NCBI RefSeq assembly: GCF_043641665.1
Contig: NC_092188.1
Location: 21,614,204 to 21,678,203, forward strand
Source: Enoplosus armatus
Lineage: Eukaryota > Chordata > Actinopteri > Centrarchiformes > Enoplosidae
Reading direction: 5' to 3'
Length of the DNA stretch: 64,000 nt
Numbering within the stretch: the first letter of the stretch is position 1; each line of letters starts with the position of its first letter. Shown piece after piece: positions 14,004-29,000 of this stretch. Under the pieces are notes generated by a model that saw nothing but the letters and a program-made list of their open reading frames with translations, was not told the DNA's origin and did not search any database. The position numbers were made by a program, and so were the translations under genes.

Positions 14004-17000
14004 TATAGAGAGAGAGTGGGCAGGAGTGGCGAGCGAGCAGACAGGCGCGCTGTAGGTACAGTAGTGTAGAGGACTAGACATCAGTGTCGTCCAGGTCAGA
14101 CAGGGCCATCCATTCTCTAAGCCCCAGGGAAGAGAGAGAGAGAAAGAGAAGGGAAAGGAAAGAGTGGAAGAGAGAAGTGTGTGTGTGTGTGTGTGAGAGA
14201 TGGAGGGTTGGGGGGGGGGGGCCTTGATGCACTGTTTCTTAACTCTGTCAAAGCCACTCCATTGTGCTCCCCCGTGCAGTGAGTGGAAACCAATCTGTCA
14301 TCGCTCCACTAGCCAGCATACTAGAAGAGGGCTAGACTGCTGGAAACACAAGTCTATTCAATGTGAAATGTAACTGGAATCTGAGCCCCTTGGATAGCTG
14401 GATTGAAAAAAAAAAAAAAAAAATTGATGTAAGATTTTTGAACCCCGCTCTCCCACAGACTGTGAAATGGAAGCCGTGAGTACAGTATTTGGGTCTGCGG
14501 AAGATAGGTGAGGTGATTGACATGTTTTGTTGATGGAACTCTATCCAAACCATGTGAGGTTTGCATAGGCATGAAGGGCTCAGTTAAAACCTCAGACAGG
14601 CATCCTCGCTCGATATTACCCGGCAGAGTTGGCCTCCTTTGTTTAAGATTGGATTTTTTTTTTCTCTCTTCTGGCACTGACAATATTTAGACAGTCACAG
14701 TCACAGAGGGGTGACTGAGTAGCAAAGAGTCTTCAAGTGGGGCTGTGAAGATTTCAGCTCTCCTTTTCCCCACTCCATATCCATGTTTTTCCTTACACCT
14801 GTCACCTATAGAAAGCCAGCATCACCTGACCAGCACAGAAAACATGGCCACCTCTCCTGATGCCCTGAGCTCGCTAAGCCTGCATACTGTTGAATAGTAG
14901 CTACTAATGCTATGTTCCGATGCCATTTGGAGTCACTTCTTCCCCTCTCCTTGCAGGAATCCCCCTTGCGCCATTTTCCCCTGTAATCTCCCCACTCCTC
15001 TCTCTTATGGGGTGGCTCACCCGCTGCTCCCTCCACTATTTCACAGCCCCTCTCCTTCTTACAACCAGCACCTCCACCATTTTAATCCCTTTGACCCAAA
15101 CCCTGTGTGTTTCCCTGTATCAACAGCTCCTGGAGATTACATCCTGCCTGCCTCCTCACCGCTGTGTGCTTCAGTCACTGGGGCTGGAGCTGGCTAGCGC
15201 ATGCTAGGGTCTTAGTCAGACACTGCTGGGTGAGATAGCCACTGTGGCTAGTTAGCTGGGTCGGGGTCGTAGCCAGAGCGCGGGCAGCTGGAAGAGAAGT
15301 GAAGGTGGAAGAAGATGCACTGGGCCCTCAGGAGACCTAGAGGAAACTTAAGGAGAGCTCCAGCCTCATGTAAAAGTTTCTTTAGGTGAACAGAATCATC
15401 GAATACTGAGCATTATAGTTTCATTATTCTCTCAACTACTCTCAGTGTTCCCTAGAGCGAAGCAGCTGACGTCCACCTGCTTCACTCTAGGTGTTCTGCG
15501 GCCAACAGTTCTTCAGCTATGCTGGAATAAATGGGTGAAGGTGTAGAAAAGAGCATTCTCATTTCACATTCCCTGGAGGAAGAAGGATAAATCTTAGATG
15601 TTGTGCTGCTATAATTAAGTAGCAGTAGCCAGTGATGACGCAACCTGCTACCGACCTACCTGCCTAAGTCACTGGTGACACTGATAGCACATTGCAAGAT
15701 TTCTGGGTGATGGATTGCCTCAAAAATTCCAATGTGACATCCCTTGCTGACATTTGGTGCTGCCAAAGTTGTGTAGTGCAAGTGGAAGCTGTTATTTTGG
15801 GGGTTAAAAATTGAAATCATATAATAGTGTGTGTACAATATACTTAATTTTAAACACTAGATAGAACTATGGTGAAAGACATGTGGAACGGTTCCATTGA
15901 ATGTGGTGGTGCAGCCATCAGACCGCTGGGTTTGCTTTTAGTATTTCACAATATGAGCATCGTATCACTTTAAAGAGGCGTTGGAACAAGCAGATACAGA
16001 ATACATATGTGATATTTCCACACGGAAATGTGTTTCCCCAAAATCTAAGGTACTTTAGGGGGGAAATTGAAGAGGAAATCGGGGTTCGAAAGGTTAAGGG
16101 AGTTATCTGGAAAACAGCCTGTCAGGATGCCTTACTGCTTCAGCACAGCTTGTCAGGAAAGTGAAGCCGCCGTCAGGAGCCAGTTCTTCCTTTATGCTGA
16201 GGAGCAGCCTGCGCTCACAGAGGGCCCCTCCTCTTTCATGTAGTGTTTCTGGTAATGGGTCAGGGCTTTATTGATGTGAACTTATGTGATCATTGCATAA
16301 AGAACTACCATTTCTCTCTCTCTCTCTCTCCCTCTCTCCTTCCTGCTCAGTTTTCCTGTGGGCCACATTAAATCAAGCCTCCGACCTAGACTCTAGTTAA
16401 ATTAAACCCTATCAGCATGTTGCCCTCTCATATCGGAGAACGGGCCTTTATATAGACGGCCTGTAAATGGTGATTAGTGGGTGTTTTGATTAAAATTCAA
16501 CCACATGTGTGATACTCTGGTGGAGCCAATCACCTCCCTCTCTCCCTCCCCTCCTTCTGCCTCCCTGTGCATAAACATACATTGAGACATACATGCACAC
16601 ACATACATACACACTGACCCTCCCCTCCCCTCCCTCCCTGTCTCTGTCTGGCCTGTTCTCATGGCTCAGCAGAGTACAAGGCTGATTTAAGGACTCTTAC
16701 AAATGGGAAGGTTGCAAGTGAAGACAAAAACCAGAGACAAATCACACCACAGCAGTCTCAAGGTTTCCACTAAACCTATTCAACTGGAGGGGAGCGGCAG
16801 AACAGTGAAAAATATATACACACTCCATCCTGTCAGAACGCTTTTGGCTTATCTTGAGTGACTGTCAAGGCTGGGAATATCAGGGAATGGACAGAAATAT
16901 ATAAAATTAATAAGCCGCTGGATGTTGTCGGGAGTTATGATGCTTCATAAATCCTGGTTTGATCATTGCGGACAAGGCTTAAACCCACAGCTTCCTAATG

Positions 17001-20000
17001 CGCGCAGCAGTGTTTTGGACTGGATTTCATTCTGTTTGGAAGATAGAAGCCCTTAGCTGGCAAAAGTAAGATTTATCATCTCCCTACCCAACCCCCCCAC
17101 CCCCCACCCCCTCTCTCTCTCTCTTTCTTTCATGAGTGACAAATATTAAAAAGAAGGCCTGAGGGAAGTTGGCAGCCATTACCACCTTTAATAGAAGGGC
17201 ACAGGCGTAGCAAGGTGAAACTGGGGCCAAAGGCAGAGAAATGCTATTCAAAGGGAAGAGAGAGAAGCAGGAGAAGCGGGAGAAATTGGTACTAACTTAT
17301 CAGTTGTACTTCCTTTGTCGGGTCAGGGGTCTTGGAGCTTTTGTTTGTTTGTTTGTTTCTTATACTGAAAGGATGGATGCTATCTCTCCCGCCATCCAAG
17401 CAGGTCTGCTCTGTTGAGCGCTGCAGGTAATATTTCATGTCAGGAATTAAGCAAGCGTACCCACCGACTCCTTTCTACAGTTAGATGGCCACCACATCCA
17501 TCATCGTCCCCTCTTTGGAGCTTTGGCTTCGGAGGTGGAATGTAACTCAGTACATTTACTCTCTCTTACTCTTACATCTCAGAGGGAAATATTGTACTTT
17601 TTACGCCACTGACAGCTATAATTACTAGTGACTTTACACATTAAGATTTAACATGCAAAACATACAGAAATGTTTAAAATGTAATTCACTGTGAAGAATA
17701 AACTATCCAACATGTAATACATATGAACATGTAGCTTAAACAATTAGTCAGTTATCAAAAAATGAATTAGCGACTGTTTTTCAGGCGAAAATGATTATAA
17801 TGAATAATTGTATGGTTTCAGCTCCTCAAATGTGACGTTTTACAAATCAAACAATGAATTGGATTGATCGAGACAATAAGCGGCAGATGAATCCATAATG
17901 AAAATAGTCATTAGTTGCAGCCCTATACAAAATGGTTAAAGATTAGCTCCACTTCAAACTAGTACGAGTAAAATACTGCTTAAACATGAATGCAAGAGCA
18001 ATGATCATCTATACTATGTAATAGTATATATATAGTTTTTATATTTCTATTATTTGGTAGTACTTATACTTGAGTACCTTAAGTTTTCAATGCAGAACTC
18101 TTACTTGTAGAGAGGTATTTTTACAGTGTGGTATTGGTACTTTTACTTACTGTAAGTAAAGGATCTGAATACTTCCTCCACGACCGGTTGGCTTTGTCTG
18201 GATCGCTTTCCTTCCAGGGGCTTCGGATGTGCAAATACAACAGTGGGGAAAGAGACTAATTAGACCGCCACGTCTAATCTCGGGGGATTTACCTGTCAAT
18301 AAAAATGTTGTCAGTGAAGATGAAGCCTCTTTAAATGAAAGGCTCGGCAGTTTTGATATGTAAAACGCATGTCACAGTGTTTCAGTCAGCAACGTCCCGA
18401 TGAGACAAGTTGTCAACAGAAGTAAAATCGCAACAAAAACATCTTTGCTGGACCAAATCAGAATAATGACATTCTAATTTAAGACTTGTTGTGCCCCCCA
18501 CCCACCCACCACCCCTCTGTTCTATTTGGGAGAGGTCATGCTTTTTGAACACAAGTTGTAGTAAGTAAATTTATTCCACTTATTTCTTGTAACTGCACGA
18601 AAAAAGTAATGAGGTGCTGGAGATAAATATGTGAAGACAATAAGCCATGCAATCCTTCGTCTATAGCTGCTTTTGTGTCAATTAGCACATTTCAGAGACT
18701 CTGAAGAGTATCGCCGCCTTATGTAGCGCCTCAATATGCGGCATCTGACTTTTGTCCAATTACATTATGTGAGGTCTGTGGGCACGCCGGGCACAGTGCA
18801 CATAATGGAGGATGCCATCTTTGGTGTGATATTCTCCAACACTTTCCCATTGCATATGCCTATGGCTCTCACCATGAATTATTCAAAGGCTTCATCCGCA
18901 CAGAAGAGAGTGAGGAACTCGGCTCCATAGTAAACAGATTTTCTGCTCGCCATCCTCACAAATCTGAAGTGTAGGACATTGTAAGTGCCAAATAATTACA
19001 CGGTGGCCCCTTTTCCCTCCTGCCGGAGTTAACCTGGCCCCGGAAACGCATTCGGACTGAATAATAGTTTGTCACTGGTGAGTTAATTGAAGTTTGGTTG
19101 CTCAGGACCTCCAACTGCAGATGCATGAAACTGATGCATGAAGATACATGATTCATCTTTCCATGTAATTCCCTGTAAAATAATCCTCTATTTAAATATT
19201 TCTTATCCCGTTTTTATATCTCATCAAACATATTTGGCCCAGGAAACAGCCCAACAGTGTGGTTATAGAATATTTGTGCACCCTGTTCTCCCTCTGTTGA
19301 TTTATTAAACTATAATAGATAACGGCCCTAGAATTTGACTCTGGCTATGTATAATCACTTTAGTTCCTCACTGGCTATTGTGCTGTGAAATAGAAAATAT
19401 GAATATTACATGGGCTTTAAATCCCTGCAAAAATTCTTTTTTCCAGAACAAGAAAATTGACATATCCATTGCATTACTGCAGCGACCCATCTTTGGCTAA
19501 TGGAGATTTCACATTATAGCGCCATGAAATGTGTTAAGCATTTAAGAAAAATGAACTTTTTAAATAGTCCATCAGTGTAAAAAAAAAAAAGAAGAGGTCT
19601 ATGAGATTTTTTTTTCCTCATTCTTCTCTGCATTGGGGATTTGCCCTGACCTTCAACTGGTCATATCTTCCAGTGCAGATCTGTGGCGGTGACACATGTC
19701 ATGTGTTGGAGAGGATTGAGGAGGAAGCAGAGGAGACAAGAGGGAGTGATCTTGGTCTGCAGCCCAGTCAGAGTCGGAGTCTGCCCTCGTGTCAAAGGAT
19801 GGGCATGTTTGGCCCAAAACACAGACTGCACCTCATCTACTAATCTCAGCACAAAAAAAAACACCTTTGGGGGGCTACACACACATTGCACAATGTCGAC
19901 GAACGCTGAGAGGGTTCAAAGCTGCCCTTAAATTCTTGGGCTGCGGGGAGGGATGGCTATACGGGGGAGAACAAGAGAAAGAGTGAAGGGGAGGGGAAGG

Positions 20001-23000
20001 AGGAGTGCATCTCCAGATTCTCCTCTTGTAAAGCCGACCTGGCTGAAGCCAAGCCAAGCCTCTCTCCTCTCCTATTTCGGCTTTGTAGGAAACCCTCCAC
20101 GTTTTCTGCCGCGTTTGTTCTCTCCCACTCTGTAAGAAAACACAAACTACAAAAGAGTAAGAAGCTCTCCATAAAGAGACGACATCTTAAGGACAACCCC
20201 CACCCCCCCACCCCCCCCCCTCGCTTCAATCTCAGGTTCACTATCGTGTAATTGAAAGCACATTATCACATGTGAATGAAGTTAACACACACATCGACCT
20301 GCGATGTTTCTTTGCGTCAGTGCAACGCTTGACTGAACACTCCCTTTTCACCCAGACAGATTGTATGAAGGCGGTGGAATAATTTGTTATCGACTCACTA
20401 AGGCTCTGAAATTGAGATCAAAAATCTGCAACCCCCCTCAAAGATTAACATCTGTATCTTACAAAGATGGCTAATGTCACACGGTTGACAACTATCATTA
20501 CGTCCTGGTTACTTTTGAAAGTATTTACCTTTAATCATCAAACAGCTGCATTTTACCTTTTGTTGGGAGCTAATTGATAGACTGAGACCTTGATGTTTGC
20601 ATGCAGCGCATCAAGCAGACGCTGTGACTTTCAGCATGCCTGTAAATAAATAAATCATAAAGTTTGTTTTTCCTCCCAAGTCAAAAGAAACCTTTTCTTT
20701 GTCTTTTGTGTCGACATGAGGCTAAAACCCCGAAGACTACAACGTTTAGGAAAGCTCCTAAATAGCGTCTCTGAAGCTAGGTTTGAGCTTTGTCATCACG
20801 CTTGAAGAATTTCCTTTTAATGTACTGTAATGTGAAATTCAGTGGGGACAAGTTTAATTGAGTTTTACACAAACCAGTTGGGAGTAGCGCTGGAAGGTAG
20901 GTGATGTTGAGGTTTTTAATCTCTGGCTCCGGAGAGGCTTGTTGACGGAGTGGTTCTTTCTCTTTGTGGAGAAAAAAAGAGGAAGCCTAAGAAATGATAC
21001 ATCCATGGATAAAACCAATTGGCAACCCTCAAAGGGACGGGGGGTGATAAGGCAAATCCAGCACTTGTAGAGAAATAAAAGAATCCAACTGTTCATTAAA
21101 ACGGGAAACAAAACAGGCGATTGAGAAGGAAGGCAGACTGCTCAGTGGAGGAGTGAGTGAAACAGACAAACAGAGCCAGAGATATCAGAGGAAAGGATTG
21201 GAAAATAATCAAGGATTTGTGAGGAGAATTAATAAGGAAGATAGGCACAAATAAGCATTTTTTTTCTGACTCCGTTCAAAATTAGGAGGGATGGACCACA
21301 ATTATCAAACAGGGGAAATGGCATAAGCTACATAGACACCTAATTATAAAGGATAACCTAGATATGAAGGTTGCTGTCTTTTTATTTTACACACTTTGAG
21401 TGTGAGGCAGTGGGGTCTTTTGTGCTCAGTAAACCAGATATTCATTGGATAGAGAATATTCAGAGATTGTTTAATATAGTAGTATTCTCTTATTCTTTGC
21501 CAGCAGTCTGCGTTCTGTTATTAGTATATAATCCATTTAGAAAAGGAGTGATTTTAACTTCACACAAAAGCGTTTTTTTTTTATAAAGCACTGGAACAGT
21601 AATTTAACCCAGGGAAGGCCAAATGATTTTCTGGGTCTAGGATAAAGCCAACAAATAATCAAATGAAAAAAAACAAATATAATTATAATAATTATTCCTT
21701 TACATTAGTCAGAATTTTTAACAACACTTGTTTGTGCAGAAAGGGTAGGTCTAAAAAGTCACTGAAGGACCTTTTGTAAGGATATTTCATTGTGCTGTTT
21801 AAATTGGCCGAAAATTGACTGTGGTTTGGCCTTTCTACTGTTGAATTCCGGATCAAACCACTATTGACAACATTAGGCTTGTTTTGAAACGTCCCCTGCT
21901 TCCCTTTAGACTTAGGTCTCTTCGCAGACAATGTGCCGGATATCTCTGTGCAGGATAGGCGGACGGTTGTGCGAGGTTGCTGTCGGACTGTTTATTTCTG
22001 ACAGTAATTCACCTCCTGGAGGTTAGTTGACTCTATCACCTGATCCAGCTCTTGGTAATGAGGTTTAGAGTCAGGGACTTAAGGTGATACAAACAAAGGG
22101 GTAATGAAAGGCTCAAGAGGAGAGGTTGAAGGAAAGGTGGGGAGGGGAGCGGCGGTGAAAGGAACTGGCAGTGAAATAATCAGCCCTTGTATGATCGGCC
22201 ACTGAGACATTCCATAGGTGTTTTGTGTGAAAGAGAGCCATTCATCAACATATCAATAAAAATATGGAATAGATTATTGTTGTGTTTGCTTACCATGGGC
22301 CCCCGTCGTAAATAATGGGTCTGCCGCTGCTGCCTGTATTAATTATAATTAGAATGCTGATAATGTGTATGCTCTTTTATTACGGGAGCTGAATCAATTT
22401 TACAGTCTTATTTAGCCCCACAAGGTCACACACAAAGTTGCCAGGGTGAGAGATGGCTCCATGTAAAGGCTTTCTGCAATCAGGGCTAGGGGGAGCAGGA
22501 CAGAGAAAGACCCAAACTGGCCACATAGATGTCTCAGCATCCTCATGGAGCGACTACCCTGAACTTTTTCACTTTGGTGTCACAAATTCACCACATTCGT
22601 TGATATCTGATGAGTTTGACTTTTCTTTTTAAAGCTGCAGTAATTCATTTTTGGGGGGACCACTGAGGAGCAGAAGAACCCCAAAACAAGCTGAATAAGA
22701 CAACATGTTATCGCCTTACAAAACTGGTATGGCAAACCTATTAGCATAGCAAACAATTGCTTATTAACACATCCAGCTGACATGGAGTAGCATTAGTAGC
22801 ATTTTGAGTTTGTCAGTTTCTGGCCACCAAAATGAATGTAGGTCTAATATATGCTCTCTTTTAGCTCTGTTTTGGTATATTTGGGTCTTTAGTTTGCTAG
22901 CTTAGCTTGTACACCATTTTGTGCTGGGCTTGAAGCCTACGATGGTTTTATCATATGCTGAAAACAAGCTGCTGCTGCTGCTGAAAATGGAGTGATGGGA

Positions 23001-26000
23001 GCAGAATCTATGGGCCATAAAACCAAAAGAATGAGCTAAAAGAGGCTAAAAAGCTCTATGGAGCTGAGGGGAATCGCAGAATTGGGTGATTATTCTCTCT
23101 TCATCGCTATGAGCCACCCCTTTCACATTACACATAGTCATATGTTCCATTGTGAATATAAAAAATCTTGATTATTGCAGCTTTAAAGCTTTAAAGCTGT
23201 TTGTTGACATTTCTGCATTTCACAGTTCTGCTAAACAAGGATCTCTGCATATTACAGCAGTGTCTGTACAACTCATTTCTCTGCACATTGTTACTTTCAT
23301 TAACCCAAGATAAGCAATTCTGGCATGTGTTGTCAAAGTGGCCCCCATGTAAAACCACACATGACAGATCACAAAGAGGCACTGGCAGTTCACAGGAGAG
23401 AGTGTGTTTTGGCCAAATGTTGAATCTCAACTTAGTCTAAATTCATAAGGCACCCCACTGGCTTGTTCCTCTGTTTCCCCCTTCCTCGCGAGTTAGACTG
23501 TCAGATGGCCCGACAACAATGGATCTCAACCAGCCTATCAGCCGGCTCCTACCTTTATGGCTCGCTGCGTGGCTTTAAAGGCTGGATTTAGCATGGCTTG
23601 GCAAGGTTCTAACCAACAAACCATTGCCACAGATTTTTTTTTTTTTTTAAATCTACATATCTGTTCGCCCCTATTTCCACATTTGAAATGCATTGCGTTG
23701 AAGTTGCCACACATTAAATGGGTCTCCTCCCACCGTGAGTACAAGACCACAGTGGTCTGCTCCTAATGTGTCTTCTCAGTGAGTCACCTGTTAGAACAAA
23801 TAAGCTCATAATCTTTACGATAAACATGATCATCCCAATTAATGTTATGCATACATAGGGATTTGTCCAATTAGAGACGCACATTTACATCCATAGGATG
23901 CCGTGTTTGTAAATTGCTACATGTTGCCATTAAAAGCAGCACACATTTGTATGTAATGCTACATTTGCATTTTGTGAATACTCTGCTATCAGTGAACAAA
24001 CATTTTACATATTTCATTTGCTATTGCCTCCTTTTGCCCGTTAATAATTGGGTGTGCATTTCCTTTCTAGGGTAAGTTGTTGTATTTTCTTGCCTGTGAA
24101 TGTTAAAATGACCTTGTGTTCCCCTGTGAATGCGTGCATCTGTCATGAAATTATACATTCCATCAGCCCTTATTGAACTGGGCATTGACTCTGTGCCGCA
24201 GACTCCGGCTCTGGCAGTGAATCTTGATTATGGATTCTGTGATATTGTAAATGACTTGAGATTCCTCTGAATGTTTCGGATTAATCGGTTTGTGCAGATG
24301 TGGTTCCCCGTTTTTTTTTTTTTTGGTGGGCGCCATCTTGAACAGTTGCTCATTTCCATTCCGCCATCACATTCTGCATACAAAGCAGATTTCCAGATAG
24401 GTAATCCTTGTAAGGTTTTTAGAAGACAGGTTATTAGAGGATTGAGGGCTGCGTGTGTGTGTGTGCCTGTGTGTGTGTGTTTGCCTGTGTGTGTCTGCAC
24501 AAGGGAAATTATGTACATTTTTTAAGTTGGTGACAATGAGCTGTGTCTCAAGGCAGGAGACATGGTAACTGTCTCCTTTCACTTCTCACCTAACAACATC
24601 CCACCCCCTTAAAAATGAGCACACTCCAGGTACCCAGACACACACACACACACACACACAATCCCCACCTGCTCCCCCTTCTCCCTCTCCACCACCGCCA
24701 CCCAGAATTCTTTGAAATGCCTGAGGCTAAAAAGCTGGTTACTCTCCCCTGGCTTGCAGCTCACAGCTCCAGATTATTCCTGAATGCCAGAGCTGGTCTG
24801 CCCCCATCATCTTGCAAACCCAACACCCCACCCACCCCCACCGCCCAACCCTGTCTTAAACCTGGCTCTACCTGTCACCTGTCAGACGCACCCCACCTTT
24901 AAGTGGCCAGTTATTTTCCATTGGTTTTAGATGTCTTTCATATCATGGCTCATTAAAGCGCAGCACAGTAGGCAGCATATTTACATAGGCTACTGGGGAG
25001 GTTTTAATTTGCGTCGGTACAGAGCATGACCGGAACTGAAGAGTGCAGAGCCAAAATGACTTTTTCACATGACACCCCCCCACCACCACCCTCCCCCGGC
25101 CCCGTCTACTGCCACCCTCCCCTTCCTCATCCATTCCCATATGAAAACATGTAGCTGGGCGTAATTGCTTGAACGGGGCACAAAGACGGAGACAGAGCCG
25201 TCACCGAGGGGACTGAGGTTTCTCCCAGGCGACAGACCGGGAGGCCAATCAAAGCCAGCAGTGAGCAGTCTGCGGTTGTGATCATTCCACTGAACATATA
25301 CCATTAGTCTCTTTAGAAAATCCCAACTCTTTCAGCCACTGTGTAACTTCCTAATTTATTTATTTTTACTCACTTTGTCTGGCTACTATACTCATGACTC
25401 AGTCCAGAATCAGGCTATCCTGCCATCTGCAGCTCCACTTTCATCCCAGTAATGGCTGTGTTTATGTTTATTTAGTTAATTAGAGGATATTTCTCACTTT
25501 TAAACTGATACTTTAATCGTTGCAGCTGAGCTTAAGGTGAGTTTTAAATGTATTTAAAGCTGTGAGGAGTTCATTTGCATCATTATATTTCTAGTATTTA
25601 GGTCCTATTTTTTTACAGCCAAATAAGTCTTTTATGAATCCACATTCTGGGCTATACCTCCAAATAAGGCTACAATGTAAGTGCTCTGTTTGTGCAGTAA
25701 CTATGGAAGAGGTGGTTCCCTTTTTTTGGCAGGCCATGGGGGGAAGGCCCCTCTGCTAAATTATTTACATGACAAGATAGTCAAGCTGCCAACTTCTGCA
25801 ATTCTATCTCACTCTGCGTATAGCAGAGGAATAATGTAATTTCCCTCGGACAAGATTTTCAACAGAGATTCCCCCCAAAAAACAGCAGACCTTTCCCAGT
25901 TCGCAGCGGAGACTCACGTATCAGTCGGAGATACCATTATCAGTCTCCAATTCAAGATTCTATTGAAAAAGACAAGGAGGAATAGAGGCTAATATTGTCG

Positions 26001-29000
26001 TAAGATGCCTCTGTGTCACTCCCAGAATACATGGAGCACTGGGAGACTCAGCAGTCGCGGAGTTCGCTCCTCAAACATTTGCTCTCCTCCCACATCTCTC
26101 TAAGGACCCGGCGCTACAAACTGGCTCCTGCAGATGCACTCCAAATAGCAGGCTGTTCATCATGCATTGTCATAGAATCGTACCCCCCACCCACCCAACA
26201 CTCCCTCTGCCCATGTACACCCCCCCCCCCCCCTCCCTCTCTTCCCCCACGTCCACCGATGCTCCTGCTGGCCCTACATCCCATTGCAGCGCTCCGATAT
26301 CAATCAACAGCAATGAGGCTGGCTCCGGCTTCCTCATCATCCCAAACAACGCCACGCCGCCCCTGCCCAGGCGCCACACCCCGGCAAAGATGGCCCGGGA
26401 TGCCATGCGGGACGGACGGACGGGCAGGCAGGCAGGCAGACACGTGGCCATGTGATTTCAGTGTAATTTTGGAAAGCATATTGTCTAATTTTGCCATCTG
26501 TCCGGGAGGGAGCGATGGCAGCGTGGAGCTCATTTGCCGTCTGCTTGCTTTATTGCAGCTATACAGAACAAGTTTTTGGAGCAGGATGCAGGCCCGGGTG
26601 TGCAGCCCACTGGAGCCGGGAGGCGTGTCGATACAGGCACCAGGTTCCCACCACTCCATCATGGGCTACTGTGTGCCTGACATCCAGAGACACATGCAGA
26701 ATACCTCCGATTCAAGCGCTTGAGTTGCTTCAGCTACAAATGTAACAGGAAAGAAGTTGAAAATGCAATCTGGGAGCGAACTCGGAGAGGGTTAGTCCTA
26801 CTCCTCAAGTTTCTGAGGACAAGTTGGAAAAATGTTTCCCACTCTATGACAGTTTTGAGTTGTCTCTCATACCACCAGGCCATTATGAATTTGGTCCAGT
26901 TTGCGGGGAATGGTCATATAGACACACACACTCACACACACACACACGCACGCACGTCACTGTCACACATTGTGGATCACGTCTGGTTCAGCTGCTCCTT
27001 GGCTCTGACATTAATACAGAGCAGATTGGTGGAGATCTGCAGCCCTTGTTGTTTGATCTTTCCTCCTCTTGCCACATTTCCTGGCACTGCCCCCCTGCCA
27101 CACCGCGTGGCGCAGGCAGGACTGGCATGGCCTCAACGTGCCTGCCAGGTTTGTTCTCTGTCTTCTTCCCCTTCCAACTTATTCCCTTATGCCCGCTCCA
27201 TGGATTCAGTTCTGCAAATTACAAGAGCTCCCCTACCCCCAGCGACAGCCCGGATTCAAGAGACCTTCAATCCACCAGTTTGTCTTCTTCAGAAAGGAGC
27301 GATGCTACCTCGGCCTGCGATGTGTCACTCGGTTGCTTTTTCTTTTTTTTTACATGATAATTGTCCTCTGCGCTGAATTAGGTTATTGTCCTCATTCTCT
27401 TTTCCAAGTTTAGCAAAAAGATTCGCCTCTGAAAAATCTCTTTTTGGAGTAAATTGCTCCACCAAATATTAGAAGTATTAAGCTGTAAGGCCATGACTAA
27501 ACATTAGGTACAAACCGAGCTTCACCTGAGAACAAAAGACATTCCTTAGCCAACAGACTCAACTTGAACAAACACTGTATTCTCTTATCGGGACCCCATC
27601 CCCTCCCGTTTTCTATTTACTCAGGACTGTCATTTGGCCCGTAATGCCTCGAGTCTCAATAGAGAAATTGTTTAAAATGTCACAATCGAATGTATGAATT
27701 AAAAGCAAATACATCTAAGAGGTAAAGGCGGCATCAGTGCCTCCTGCATAATCTGAAGTATTTGTTCAAAGAATAATGTCTGTGAGCGCCACACAATAGT
27801 GCCTTTTCTCCCCATTCCTCCCGAGGTTGTGATCAGGATGGGCGGGTAAAAGAGCACAAGCTAATTTGGTAATAACATTGCCTCGCGATGTCGGCACCCA
27901 ATTTGCACGGTCTATCTGCCATTTTACAACAATCTGCCTTCCCTTTTATGAATCGGCATCAGATCTCAGCCTTATCTTCCCCCCTCTCTTTTTTTTTTTG
28001 CGTTAACCACTTCATTTGTGACTAATGGCACACGCACGATCGTTATCGTTCTAATTTATTCCGAGTTTAAGATGAAGGGCCGGATAAGGTGCGAGAGACA
28101 ATAAGTTGAAAAAGCCAGTGTGATGCCTCAGTTAATGAGGCACATCGTCTTTTTTTTTTCCTTCTTTTTTTTGCGCCGCCGCCGCCGCCGGGGTCAAAAG
28201 CAGAACGCATGCTGATTGAGAGTGAAAGGAGGAAAAACTGAGATGGCAATTCAGAAAGAGAGAGAGCAGAGAGGGGAGGGTGAACCAGGGTTTTCCTTCA
28301 GTGAAAATCAGCCTTTGAAGGAGATAGAAGATCGTCAGAGCTTTGAAATAGGAACTCAGTTAGCACCTGGAGACGAGGGTTAGCTAAGGCCTCCATGGGA
28401 GACACTGACTCTACATGGATACTGCTGATGTCTAAACCCAGGTAGTGGTCCGTAGTGAATCAGAACTATGTCACTCAGAGTCCCTCAAGCATCTCAAATT
28501 GGACTTTTTGGACATTTCTTTATGCCTTAGTGACTTTTTAGTGGCTTGCAGCTTAAATAGACAATAAAAAAATTCTGAACACATGTAGATAAATGTTCAT
28601 ATTGTTAATGGTGAGTCAAAGCTATTAGGCTACCAGGGTTGAAGTAGTCACACTCACACTCCCATTTGTGTATTTATGGTTTGCCTGACTATCTCTGAAC
28701 CCGTTTCTTGTGCATCCAGGCCTCCATATTGAAAAGGATGTATTTTAAGCGAAGGCAGCCCAAAGATACATAACTAATGATGAACGGCGCTCATTTGGCT
28801 TGGCTACGTCTCCCTGTCCATGGGAAGAATGAAAAGCTGCTCTCAGGAGCGAACACAGTGTCTCCTAATGTGAAACGCGCAGGATCGGTCTGTCTCTGCA
28901 GGCCTCCTGGGCAACATATGGAGCCCTCCAAGTTAGTGTTCGGCTTCCCAGCGGCTGTTGTGAAAACTGCTGCACTAACTGCGGCCCTCAGAGAGCTAAT

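Larger units (their letters stand above)
4545..16300. other. zfpm2 38.6 kb intron, 5' part
   Basis: Non-coding. It contains homopolymer and dinucleotide tracts listed separately, a tRNA-like SINE relic at 5589-5662, and a paired GATA site at 9431-9443. The stretch from about 8340 to 8830 (starting TTTTAAAGGATAAGTCTGG) has the look of an old interspersed fish repeat, but no terminal repeat could be matched. I see no exon with conserved coding character. Confidence 0.55.
16301..22627. other. zfpm2 intron, central part with nested MITE
   Basis: Non-coding. It includes the nested element at 17534-18182. The rest is mainly unique AT-rich DNA with homeodomain-type TAAT cores, notably 18620-19180 and 22150-22430, which look like candidate conserved non-coding elements. 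Confidence 0.5.

Noticed and set aside
26013..27376. Overlapping long + strand ORFs (up to 236 codons)
   Set aside because: The translations are compositionally biased and partly made of CA and poly-C repeats. There is no conserved domain, and overlapping ORFs in several frames lie deep inside the zfpm2 intron.
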